A stretch of DNA of 6,049 nt from an uncultured Treponema sp. (lineage in GTDB: Bacteria > Spirochaetota > Spirochaetia > Treponematales > Treponemataceae). The stretch is taken from positions 1-6,049 of the forward strand of contig CALDIB010000013.1 in assembly GCA_937902125.1 (NCBI GenBank), given 5' to 3'. The notes under the pieces were generated by a model. That model had not been told where the DNA came from, did no database searches, and was given only the letters and a program-made list of their open reading frames with translations. Shown piece after piece: positions 1-6,049 of this stretch (position 1 is its first letter; each line of letters opens with the position of its first letter). The position numbers and the translations under genes were made by a program.

Positions 1-13
1 ATTGTTTCCATGA

Positions 14-172
14 GGGGATTTTACCATATTTACCCACAATTTTCAGCGAAAGGCCAATTTTCTTGACAATGATGACATCCCCCTACTAGACGACTTTGAA
101 AAAAACGCAGAAACCATAAAGGATATAATCACTGAAAACATAAAAAATCGAAAAGACTATTGCGTAGATGAC
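14..172 (+). pseudogene. Upstream in-frame extension of the helicase, lacking a start codon
   Basis: The frame of the helicase at 173 stays open back to base 14, directly after an in-frame TGA at 11-13. The translation reads as natural protein, for example NFLDNDDIPLLDDFEKN, and runs smoothly into the helicase N-terminus. There is no ATG, GTG or TTG in this frame between 14 and 172, and no Shine-Dalgarno before the ATG at 173. The simplest reading is that the real gene begins left of the window and is interrupted by a nonsense change, or by a one-base indel in the G run at 14-17. A sequencing error would look the same. I do not recognise a domain here. Confidence 0.55.
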
Positions 173-2389
173 ATGCCGTATTTTCTTTGCATACAGCGAG
201 ACATTAATGCAAACCTTGAAAAAGAATACGAAGCCATCACAGATATGTATGCTCAAAACGCTGTGACTGTGCCAATTCAAGCCTTCTTTGGAGAGCTTCG
301 TTCGATCAAGTCAAACGATGAAATTCTTCCCATTGCGCTCGTTGACAAAAACATCAACCTTGATCAACTATTAGCAATTCACAACGCAATGAATTACCCT
401 GTTGCTTACATTCAAGGACCGCCGGGAACTGGTAAAACAACAACAATAATCAACACAATAATCACGGCATTCTTCAACTCAAAAACAGTTCTTTTTTCCT
501 CTTACAACAACCACCCCATTGATGGCGTCTTTGAAAAACTTACATCATTAAAATACAAAAATTATACAATCCCCTTTCCCATTTTAAGAATCGGAAGCAA
601 CAAACTGATTCCAGAAACATGCAAATACATAAAAAGAGTCCTCGAAACCGTTGAAAAACTAAATGTTTTTGATGATGTCTTGAAACAAAACAAACAAGCG
701 CAAATAGAACGAACAAAAAGACTTACTGAGCTTTTGCAAAAACACGAAAAACAAATTGACTTAAAAGAACGCCAAGAACTTATAGAATCAATGCTTTCCA
801 AAAATGAAAACATGAATCTTCGACTAAACCTAGAAGGCCAACAAGCATCTGAAATTAAAAAACAACTTCTTGAAATCGGGAAAATTACTGACGAAGATGC
901 TATTTCATTGGTTGACTTTGACTATGATAGATTAATGCAATTTTTAAATTTCACATCTGTTAAATTCTTAAAGAACCTTTTAAAAAACGAATACAAAGAG
1001 TTTGTGGAAATCCTATATTTACAAGACGAATCTCAACAAGCAAGCGCTTTTAACAAATATTTTTCCAATCCTGACAACATAGATAAGATGAAAAAAGCAT
1101 TCCCAGTTTTTTGCTCAACCTGCATATCATCACAAAAAATTGGAAGCCCAAATACATATTTTGACATGACAATTATTGACGAAGCGAGCCAATGCAACAC
1201 TGCCGTTTCTCTAATTCCAATAATCAGAGGAAAAAGTCTTATGCTTGTTGGTGACCCTCAACAACTAAACCCTGTAATCACATTGGACAAAAACATAAAT
1301 GAAGAACTGAAGGAAAAGTATAATGTTAGTGAAAACTACGACTATATAAAAAACTCAATTTATAAATCGTTCCTTGCAAGCGATGCCATAAGCCAAGAAA
1401 CACTTCTTCACAACCACTACAGATGCGCAAAAGAAATAATAAACTTCAGCAATAAAAAATACTACAACAATCAGTTAAATGTAAAATCAAAAGGTCTGCA
1501 TGACAAACCATTGGTTTTGTGCGACATAGAGAACAACCATTCGAATATAAAAAACACTGCTCCTGAAGAAGTCGATAAAATTATTAATTACGTCATTAAA
1601 CACAAAGAAAGGAAAATAGGAATCATAACGCCATTTAAAAACCAAAAAGATTTGATAGAATATAAACTTAAGGAGAATGGGCTGGAACACAATGCAAGCT
1701 GTGGAACAGTCCATGCCTTTCAAGGAGATGAAAAAGACGACATTCTTTTTTCCCTTGCGTTAACGGAAAACACACATTCAAAAACATATGATTGGTTAAA
1801 AAACAACAAAGAACTGTTAAATGTCGCAGTTTCTCGCGCGAAAGACACATTTGTCATGCTAACAAGCAAGAGACAATTGGAACGACTTCACAAAAAAAAT
1901 GAACAAGATGATTTATACGAATTATACAATTATGTCCAAACAAATGGTGAATGTAAAGTATCGTCGAGAGAAAATTCGTCAAGGGCATTAGGAATAAAGC
2001 CATACAGTTCCGAAACCGAGAGCGTTTTTTTAACAACTTTAAACCACGCCCTCTCTGTATTATTAAATGAAAATGTTAAGTATACTGTAAAACGAGAAGT
2101 ACAAATTTCACATTTATTTGACAAAGATAAAAATGACTGCGATTTTTTCTACAAAGGCAGTCTTGATTTTGTAATCTATAAAAAAGGTTTTCGTGGAAAG
2201 GAAGAACCGATTTTGGCAATAGAACTGGACGGGCCGGAGCATAAAAACAATTCGAAAGTTATAGCCCGCGATGTAAAGAAAAAACAAATTTGCAAAAATC
2301 ATGGTTTTGATTTAATTCCTGTGGATAACAGCTACGCCAGACGATATAATTTTCTAAAAGATATATTAGAAGATTTTTTCAAATCATAG
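173..2389 (+). CDS. Superfamily 1 DNA/RNA helicase (COG1112-like) with C-terminal PD-(D/E)XK-type nuclease domain, probably 5'-truncated
   Basis: This is predicted to be an ATP-driven nucleic acid translocase fused to a nuclease. Visible helicase motifs are: Q-motif glutamine near residue 65; Walker A GPPGTGKT (82-89); motif Ia region FSSYNN (108-113); Walker B DEASQ (336-340); motif III GDPQQL (360-365); HYRC (415-418); motif V GTVHAFQGDE (511-520); motif VI NVAVSRAK (550-557) with the arginine finger. A charged, probably coiled-coil insert lies between Ia and II (about 155-240), where related helicases carry a stalk. Residues about 640-735 resemble the DUF2726/DUF559 (Vsr-like) endonuclease families: D665, then IELDGPEH with E684, D686 and H690, then a lysine-rich helix. 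The start is uncertain because the frame continues upstream of 173 without a start codon and no ribosome site precedes this ATG. AT-rich composition unlike the downstream genes suggests transfer. A defence or DNA repair role is inference. Helicase call strong; nuclease domain likely. Confidence 0.88.
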   Translation: MPYFLCIQRDINANLEKEYEAITDMYAQNAVTVPIQAFFGELRSIKSNDEILPIALVDKNINLDQLLAIHNAMNYPVAYIQGPPGTGKTTTIINTIITAFFNSKTVLFSSYNNHPIDGVFEKLTSLKYKNYTIPFPILRIGSNKLIPETCKYIKRVLETVEKLNVFDDVLKQNKQAQIERTKRLTELLQKHEKQIDLKERQELIESMLSKNENMNLRLNLEGQQASEIKKQLLEIGKITDEDAISLVDFDYDRLMQFLNFTSVKFLKNLLKNEYKEFVEILYLQDESQQASAFNKYFSNPDNIDKMKKAFPVFCSTCISSQKIGSPNTYFDMTIIDEASQCNTAVSLIPIIRGKSLMLVGDPQQLNPVITLDKNINEELKEKYNVSENYDYIKNSIYKSFLASDAISQETLLHNHYRCAKEIINFSNKKYYNNQLNVKSKGLHDKPLVLCDIENNHSNIKNTAPEEVDKIINYVIKHKERKIGIITPFKNQKDLIEYKLKENGLEHNASCGTVHAFQGDEKDDILFSLALTENTHSKTYDWLKNNKELLNVAVSRAKDTFVMLTSKRQLERLHKKNEQDDLYELYNYVQTNGECKVSSRENSSRALGIKPYSSETESVFLTTLNHALSVLLNENVKYTVKREVQISHLFDKDKNDCDFFYKGSLDFVIYKKGFRGKEEPILAIELDGPEHKNNSKVIARDVKKKQICKNHGFDLIPVDNSYARRYNFLKDILEDFFKS

Positions 2390-2407
2390 TTTATCCATCC
2401 CCTCTCC

Positions 2408-2520
2408 GCGTTAGGGATGCGCAAGGCGCGCAGCGTTGCGAAACGCAGTGGAGCAATGGAGCGAAAGCGGAACCTGGAGCAGCCCGGCGGCGTGAGCGGA
2501 GCGAACGGCGCAACGCCCGA
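2408..2520. repeat. GC-rich intergenic repeat element, probably a dispersed Treponema-type repeat
   Basis: This block is much richer in G and C than the helicase gene before it. It contains degenerate internal direct repeats built on GAGC(N0-3)GGAGCGAA (2451-2465 and 2494-2505). A 5-bp hairpin GCGTT/AACGC closes a GCGA tetraloop of the GNRA type (2433-2446). The 8-mer GCGTTGCG (2433-2440) is also perfectly complementary to CGCAACGC (2509-2516), so two mutually exclusive folds are possible. I recall similar sequence dispersed through Treponema genomes, but only this copy is visible here, so repeat status is inferred. Boundaries are approximate. There is no trailing T run, so it is not a clear terminator. 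Confidence 0.5.
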
Positions 2521-2531
2521 AAAAAAATCTC

Positions 2532-2561
2532 TTGCCCACGCCTTCCCTCTTGCGCTAAAAT
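2532..2561 (+). promoter_or_regulatory. Predicted sigma70-type promoter for the three-gene redox operon
   Basis: A -35-like TTGCCC (2532-2537, 4 of 6 to consensus) and a -10-like TAAAAT (2556-2561, 5 of 6) are separated by 18 bases. The -10 ends only 6 bases before the ATG at 2568, so transcription would start at or next to the initiation codon. No Shine-Dalgarno is present, which fits a leaderless message. The GCGC directly before the -10 recurs at the promoter near 4937. Confidence 0.5.
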
Positions 2562-2567
2562 ATTTCC

Positions 2568-2966
2568 ATGAACGAAATCTACGACTTCATTAAAAAATGC
2601 GGGGTGTATTACCTTGCCACGGTGGACGGGGACCAGCCTCGCGTGCGGCCTTTTGGAACGATCGACTTGTTTGACGGAAAGCTTTACATTCAGACCGGAA
2701 AGTCAAAGGACGTTTCAAAGCAGCTGGCGGCCAATCCCAAAGCAGAGCTTTCTTGCTTTGACGGAGCGGCTGGAACTTGGCTTCGCGTTGCGGGAACGCT
2801 CGTAAACGACGACCGCGTGGAAGCCAAAAAACACATGCTTGACAACTACCCCGACCTTCGCGGACGCTACGACGAAAACGACTCCAACACGCAAGTCCTT
2901 TACTTTAAGGACGCGACAGCGACGTTCGCAAGCTTTACCGCGGAACCTAAGACAATAAAATTTTAA
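2568..2966 (+). CDS. Pyridoxamine 5'-phosphate oxidase-family (PNPOx-like) flavin-binding protein
   Basis: This 132-residue protein has the length and pattern of single-domain PNPOx-like split-barrel proteins, which bind FMN (or F420/heme in relatives) in the cytoplasm, usually as dimers. The N-terminal strand pair has YYLATVDGDQPRVRPFG (14-30), then a hydrophobic strand and TGKSKDVSKQLAANP (43-57), the segment that in this family lies by the flavin phosphate. A further strand WLRVAGTLV (71-79) follows. It is too short, and lacks enough of the canonical PNPOx C-terminus, to be called PdxH. The substrate is unknown; general reductase or nitroreductase-like (NimA-like) activity is possible. It is the first gene of an operon, followed after 16 bases by a tautomerase. 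The ATG is 6 bases after a -10 box with no Shine-Dalgarno, which suggests leaderless initiation. Confidence 0.85.
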   Translation: MNEIYDFIKKCGVYYLATVDGDQPRVRPFGTIDLFDGKLYIQTGKSKDVSKQLAANPKAELSCFDGAAGTWLRVAGTLVNDDRVEAKKHMLDNYPDLRGRYDENDSNTQVLYFKDATATFASFTAEPKTIKF

Positions 2967-2967
2967 A

Positions 2968-2973
2968 AAGGAG
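2968..2973 (+). promoter_or_regulatory. Strong ribosome binding site for the tautomerase gene
   Basis: AAGGAG lies 9 bases before the ATG at 2983, directly after the upstream TAA stop. It fixes the tautomerase start and contrasts with the promoter-proximal genes at 2568 and 4951, which have no such site. Confidence 0.75.
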
Positions 2974-2982
2974 AACGACAGC

Positions 2983-3204
2983 ATGCCCCACATAACGATT
3001 CAAATGTATCCCGGACGGGACGAAGAGACAAAGAAGCGCTTGGCGCAGGCGATTTTGGAAACAGCGTCAAAGGAACTGGCGCGGGAAAAGGAGCACTTTT
3101 CGGTAAGCGTGGTTGACGTTCCCCAAGACCAGTGGAAAGAAAAAATTTACGACAAAGTTTTAAAAGACGCCAACACAATCATTCAGCCCGGCTACAAAAT
3201 GTAG
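2983..3204 (+). CDS. 4-oxalocrotonate tautomerase-family protein, PptA-like
   Basis: This is a 73-residue member of the tautomerase superfamily, whose members use an N-terminal proline as the general base for enol-keto isomerisation after removal of Met1. The protein begins MPHITIQMYPGR, so Pro-1 is present, and the arginine at mature position 11 matches the conserved Arg-11 of 4-oxalocrotonate tautomerase. At the position of Arg-39 in the classic enzyme there is a serine (VSV, about residues 41-43), as in E. coli PptA (YdcE). The C-terminal WKEKIYD...PGYKM also resembles PptA, which ends in PGYSMNA. Length is close to PptA (77 residues). The physiological substrate is unknown. The gene is translationally close to its neighbours (16-base gap before, 14 after) and has a strong AAGGAG site, so it is the middle gene of the operon. 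Confidence 0.88.
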   Translation: MPHITIQMYPGRDEETKKRLAQAILETASKELAREKEHFSVSVVDVPQDQWKEKIYDKVLKDANTIIQPGYKM

Positions 3205-3218
3205 CCAAATGAAGCAGC

Positions 3219-4901
3219 ATGATTTTTGACCTAAGCGTAATCATAAAGCCGCAAGAAGAAAGCGACAAAAATTTAGTTTTAAAAAAACTGAACCAAGCCC
3301 TCCGCCAAAAATATTCCGGCGGCGAGCGAGTCCAATTTGTATTTGAAAAAAAATCGGTTGACGCGCGCCACGGCCAATTAAAGTTTTGCTTGCGATACAA
3401 GGCTTATGTGGGCCAAAATCCTGACGGCGAAAAAAAAGAATTTTCCTGGCGCAAGGCGGACGGCTCAAAAAAAGTTGTCGTCGTCGGAAGCGGCCCCGCA
3501 GGACTTTTCGCTTCCCTAAAACTTTTGGAACGCGGCGTTCAGCCTGTCATAATCGAGCGGGGAAAAGCCGCCGGCGACCGTAAGCGGGACATCGCGGCCA
3601 TAAGCGTAAAGGGCCTTGTTGACGGCGACAGCAACTACTGTTTTGGCGAAGGCGGGGCCGGAACTTTCAGCGACGGAAAGCTTTACACCAGAAGCAACAA
3701 GCGGGGAAACATTTCCGACATTTTGCAAACCTTCGCGCATTTTGGAGCCGACCCCAAAATTTTAACGGACGCGCATCCCCATATCGGAACAAACAAACTT
3801 CCTCAAATTGTGGGGGCCATGCGGCAAAAAATTTTGGAGTTGGGCGGCGAATTTCATTTTGACTCCCGCGCCGTTGATTTCATAATAGAAAATTCCGGCG
3901 GACAAAAAATCGTCAAGGGCGTCAAAGCCCTTTGCGGAAACGAGCAAAAAGAATTTTTCGCGGACGCGGTGATATTGGCCACAGGACATTCGGCAAGCGA
4001 CATTTACAGCCTTGTCCAAAAAGTTTCGCCACAATCTTTGGAAGCGAAAACTTTTGCCGTGGGCGTCCGCGTTGAACACCCGCGAGAATTGATTGACAAA
4101 ATTCAATACCACGGAAAACGGGGAGAAGCCAACCTTGGCGCCGCCGAATACCGCCTTGCCGCGCAAGTTGACGGCCGCGGCGTTTACTCATTTTGCATGT
4201 GTCCCGGAGGATTTGTGGTTCCCTCTGCAACCGGCCCCCAAGAAATTGTGGTCAACGGAATGAGCGCCGCCGAGCGAAACTCCGCTTGGTCAAACGCCGC
4301 CATTGTCGTAGAATGCAGGCCGGAGGACGTCGCTCAAATTATGGCCGGACAAAAAGCCGCGGCCGATTTTGGGCTTGAAAACGATATAGGCTCAAGGCAA
4401 GTCGGCGAGGCGGCGCTTTTTGGGCTTGCAAAAGACGGCGGAGAGGCGCTTTTGGGCTTGGCCTTTAGAAGCTGGCTTGAACGGGAAACTTGGAAAAACG
4501 GCGGCTCTTCCATTGGAAAAAACGGACAAATGGCGCCAGCCCAATTGATGAAAGATTTTTTGGCCGGAAAGCAAAGTCAAGCCCTTCCCCGCTCAAGCTA
4601 CACGCCGGGCCTTGTTTCAAGCCCCTTGGACGCATGGCTTCCTCCATTCATAAGCGGCCGCCTAAAGGATGCCTTCAATATTTTTGACAAAAAAATGAAG
4701 GGCTGGATTTGCCAAGACGCCCTGCTCATCGCCAGCGAAACAAGAACTTCAACCCCCGTCCGCATTTTGAGGGACAAAGAAAGCTTTGAATGCCTAGGCC
4801 TTAAAAATCTTTATCCTTGCGGCGAAGGAAGCGGTTGGTCGGGAGGAATCGTTTCCAGCGCCATGGACGGTCAAAACGCCGCGGCCGCGATTCCTCTTTA
4901 A
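3219..4901 (+). CDS. NAD(P)/FAD-dependent dehydrogenase, COG2509 family
   Basis: This 560-residue flavoprotein has the full layout of the uncharacterised COG2509 dehydrogenases. An N-terminal region of about 84 residues carries the family-typical KKSVDAR (44-50). The Rossmann FAD site is VVVVGSGPAGLFAS (GSGPAG at 90-95), with the ribose-binding acidic residue near IIERG. The signature CFGEGGAGTFSDGK follows (141-154). Further family motifs are FAVGVRVEHPRE, then FCMCPGGFVV (Cys326 and Cys328) and NGMSAAERN. The C-terminal FAD-contacting block YPCGEGSGWSGG is at 532-543, followed by SSAMDGQ. There is no signal peptide or membrane segment, so it is cytoplasmic. Its substrate is not known for the family. 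It lies 14 bases after the tautomerase and should be co-transcribed with it. The ribosome site is weak (GAAGCAG just before ATG), so translational coupling is plausible. Intact, with no sign of frameshift. Confidence 0.92.
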   Translation: MIFDLSVIIKPQEESDKNLVLKKLNQALRQKYSGGERVQFVFEKKSVDARHGQLKFCLRYKAYVGQNPDGEKKEFSWRKADGSKKVVVVGSGPAGLFASLKLLERGVQPVIIERGKAAGDRKRDIAAISVKGLVDGDSNYCFGEGGAGTFSDGKLYTRSNKRGNISDILQTFAHFGADPKILTDAHPHIGTNKLPQIVGAMRQKILELGGEFHFDSRAVDFIIENSGGQKIVKGVKALCGNEQKEFFADAVILATGHSASDIYSLVQKVSPQSLEAKTFAVGVRVEHPRELIDKIQYHGKRGEANLGAAEYRLAAQVDGRGVYSFCMCPGGFVVPSATGPQEIVVNGMSAAERNSAWSNAAIVVECRPEDVAQIMAGQKAAADFGLENDIGSRQVGEAALFGLAKDGGEALLGLAFRSWLERETWKNGGSSIGKNGQMAPAQLMKDFLAGKQSQALPRSSYTPGLVSSPLDAWLPPFISGRLKDAFNIFDKKMKGWICQDALLIASETRTSTPVRILRDKESFECLGLKNLYPCGEGSGWSGGIVSSAMDGQNAAAAIPL

Positions 4902-4913
4902 TTGATTTTTTAC

Positions 4914-4942
4914 TAGCAAAATAGCGCAAAGCGCGCTACAAT
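4914..4942 (+). promoter_or_regulatory. Predicted promoter for the Cache sensor gene
   Basis: A -10-like TACAAT (4937-4942, 5 of 6) lies 8 bases before the GTG at 4951. The -35 is weak: TAGCAA (4914-4919, 3 of 6) at a 17-base spacing. The bases around the -10, GCGCTACAAT, differ by one from GCGCTAAAAT at the operon promoter. No Shine-Dalgarno stands before the GTG, so initiation may be leaderless. The -10 overlaps an inverted repeat. Confidence 0.45.
4922..4938. repeat. Perfect 6-bp inverted repeat overlapping the sensor -10 box
   Basis: TAGCGC (4922-4927) and GCGCTA (4933-4938) are perfect inverted copies around a 5-base centre. The right arm includes the first two bases of the predicted -10. 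It could be an operator, or a short hairpin at the end of the preceding operon, but no T run follows, so it is not a normal intrinsic terminator. Confidence 0.4.
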
Positions 4943-4950
4943 AAGTCATT

Positions 4951-6049
4951 GTGTTTAAGAAATATAAATTTGTTTTTTTATCGCTTTTAATTCTCAATCT
5001 TTTTCTTGTCTTGTTCATAGCTCAAGAAAAAGCCTACCTTAAGCAGGCTCGTGAAATCGCCGTCCAATTCAAGGCGAATTTCTTGAAGGACTCCGTGACA
5101 AATTTCATTCATGAGTTTGAAAGGAACAAAGAGGACGCCGTTGAAATCTTTGACTTTACAGTTTCCGAGCGGGAAAACAACCTAAAAGATTCGATGCAAA
5201 ACGCGCGTTCCCTGCGGGCAATGGAAGACATCATAAAGCGGACTTTCACAAACGCCGATCAGCGGGGAATGTGGGGCTACGCTTTGGTTGTTGGACTTGA
5301 CGAGCAAATCGAATTTTCGCAAAACATTCCCGAAAACTGGGACCGCAACGAGCGGACGCTGAGCAACATTTTTTGCGTTTGGCGAGAAATTGAAAATCCA
5401 GTCGGCAGGTTTTATTACGGCATAACACAAGAGCATCTTTACAAGACAATGATTTCCATTGTCAGCTCAAAAATTTACAACTCGCAGTTTGTCGAAGAAA
5501 CTTACTATTGGATAAACGAAGTCAAAAACTTTAAAGGCGGAAAGGACTACGCCGTCCGCTTGATTCATCCCAACCCCCGCTCGTCAGAGGGAATGCTGCT
5601 TTCAACTGACATGCAAGACGCGGTGGGAAACCTTCCATACGAACGCGAGCTTGACGGAATCAATAAGGACGGAGAAGTTTTCAGCTCATACTATTTTAAG
5701 AAAAAAAACTCTGACAACTTTGCCCGAAAAATAACCTATTCAAAATTGTACAAGCCATACAATTGGATTGTCTGCATGGGTTCCTACTACGACGACATTT
5801 ACAATTACACCGACACAGTGAACAAAATTCACGGCAAGTCGATTTTTAAATTCGCCCTTCCCTTGGCGATTCTTTTGGACTTGCTTTTGGCCGCATACTT
5901 AATTTCAAAAATTCGCGCCGAAAAAAAAGACAAAAAAATCGATGTATATTTAAATAATCAAAAAATAAATATTGAATTAGGTGAGATAATATACAAAAAT
6001 AAATATAATGATATAGCTGTATTAGAAATAAAAGAAACTAATATTAATA
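4951..6049 (+). CDS. Membrane-anchored Cache-domain sensor protein, GTG start, 3' end outside the window
   Basis: The frame opens after a TAA at 4942-4944 and runs without a stop for 366 codons to the window edge. GTG at 4951 is the first usable start and sits just before a hydrophobic helix (residues about 7-24), expected to be the first membrane anchor. An extracytoplasmic region follows. Residues about 185-285 match the Cache_2-type ligand-binding pattern: YYWINEV, then YAVRLIHPN (R203, H206), LSTDMQD (217-223), GNLPYERELDGI, YYFKK, and KITYSKLYKPYNWIVCMGSYYDDI. A second membrane helix spans about 301-319, then a basic stretch. Such sensors normally end in a GGDEF, methyl-accepting or kinase module; none is visible. 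After about residue 330 the DNA becomes extremely AT-rich and the protein no longer resembles a signalling linker. Ligand unknown; small organic acids or amino acids are typical for the family. Confidence 0.82.
   Translation, partial: MFKKYKFVFLSLLILNLFLVLFIAQEKAYLKQAREIAVQFKANFLKDSVTNFIHEFERNKEDAVEIFDFTVSERENNLKDSMQNARSLRAMEDIIKRTFTNADQRGMWGYALVVGLDEQIEFSQNIPENWDRNERTLSNIFCVWREIENPVGRFYYGITQEHLYKTMISIVSSKIYNSQFVEETYYWINEVKNFKGGKDYAVRLIHPNPRSSEGMLLSTDMQDAVGNLPYERELDGINKDGEVFSSYYFKKKNSDNFARKITYSKLYKPYNWIVCMGSYYDDIYNYTDTVNKIHGKSIFKFALPLAILLDLLLAAYLISKIRAEKKDKKIDVYLNNQKINIELGEIIYKNKYNDIAVLEIKETNIN
5938..6049 (+). other. Abrupt AT-rich tail in frame with the sensor; possible foreign or chimeric segment
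   Basis: From 5941 to the end only 16 of 109 bases are G or C, against 45 of 120 in the preceding two lines and about half across the operon. The sensor frame is the only forward frame open through it; the other two hit stops within about 15 bases. The protein here includes GEIIYKNKYNDIAVLEIKE, which resembles the strand around the catalytic aspartate of trypsin-like serine proteases (xDIAVLxI) more than a sensor linker. The join falls in A-rich sequence. A misassembled chimera, a genuine insertion and a real unusual domain are all possible. Confidence 0.4.

Noticed and set aside
562..813. Minus-strand Ser/Cys/Phe-rich open frame within the helicase
   Set aside because: The composition is what the complement of a lysine- and glutamate-rich coiled-coil region produces, so it is not a gene.
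2396..2419. Hairpin CATCCC(C)T/AGGGATG after the helicase stop as a terminator
   Set aside because: The stem is short with a bulged C and a 9-base loop, and it is followed by GC-rich sequence rather than a T run.
2715..2993. 92-residue minus-strand open frame opposite the PNPOx-like gene
   Set aside because: It is antisense to a recognised family protein, with no domain pattern or plausible ribosome site.
3762..4166. 134-residue minus-strand open frame opposite the FAD dehydrogenase
   Set aside because: It lies wholly inside a well-supported gene on the other strand and its translation has no recognisable family pattern. It is an antisense shadow.
5182..5436. Minus-strand open frames of 84 and 67 residues near 5182-5449
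   Set aside because: They are antisense to the Cache sensor, whose + strand frame carries clear family motifs.

Overview
The window looks like a spirochaete chromosome, most likely a host-associated Treponema. This is inference: it rests on a GC-rich repeat at 2408-2520, whose GAGC/GGAGCGAA wording I recall from Treponema genomes, and on the style of the redox operon and Cache-type sensor. No rRNA, tRNA or universal marker gene is present to confirm it. All genes I can support lie on the + strand.

Layout. (1) 1-2389: AT-rich DNA (about one third GC where counted) carrying a superfamily 1 helicase with a C-terminal PD-(D/E)XK-type nuclease domain. Its first ATG is at 173, but the same frame reads as protein from 14, just after an in-frame TGA at 11-13, so the 5' end appears broken or misread. 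(2) 2390-2567: a 178-base intergenic stretch with the GC-rich repeat, then a promoter. (3) 2568-4901: a tight three-gene operon (gaps of 16 and 14 bases, about half GC) encoding a PNPOx-like flavin-binding protein, a PptA-like tautomerase and a COG2509 FAD-dependent dehydrogenase. (4) 4902-4950: a short gap with an inverted repeat overlapping a promoter. (5) 4951 to the window end: a membrane-anchored Cache-domain sensor that begins with GTG and runs off the edge. From about 5938 the composition falls abruptly to 16 G/C in 109 bases, and the predicted protein stops looking like a continuation of the sensor.

How the parts relate. The three operon genes suggest small-molecule redox or detoxification chemistry (flavin-binding protein, enol/keto tautomerase, FAD dehydrogenase), but no substrate can be read from the sequence. 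The helicase-nuclease is compositionally foreign to its neighbours and could be a defence or DNA-processing gene acquired by transfer. The sensor is a separate transcription unit whose output domain is not visible.

The two visible promoters share a GCGCTAnAAT -10 region and sit 6 and 8 bases from their start codons with no Shine-Dalgarno, which suggests leaderless transcripts. I see no convincing intrinsic terminator, CRISPR array, structural RNA gene or insertion sequence. No gene-free stretch exceeds 300 bases.
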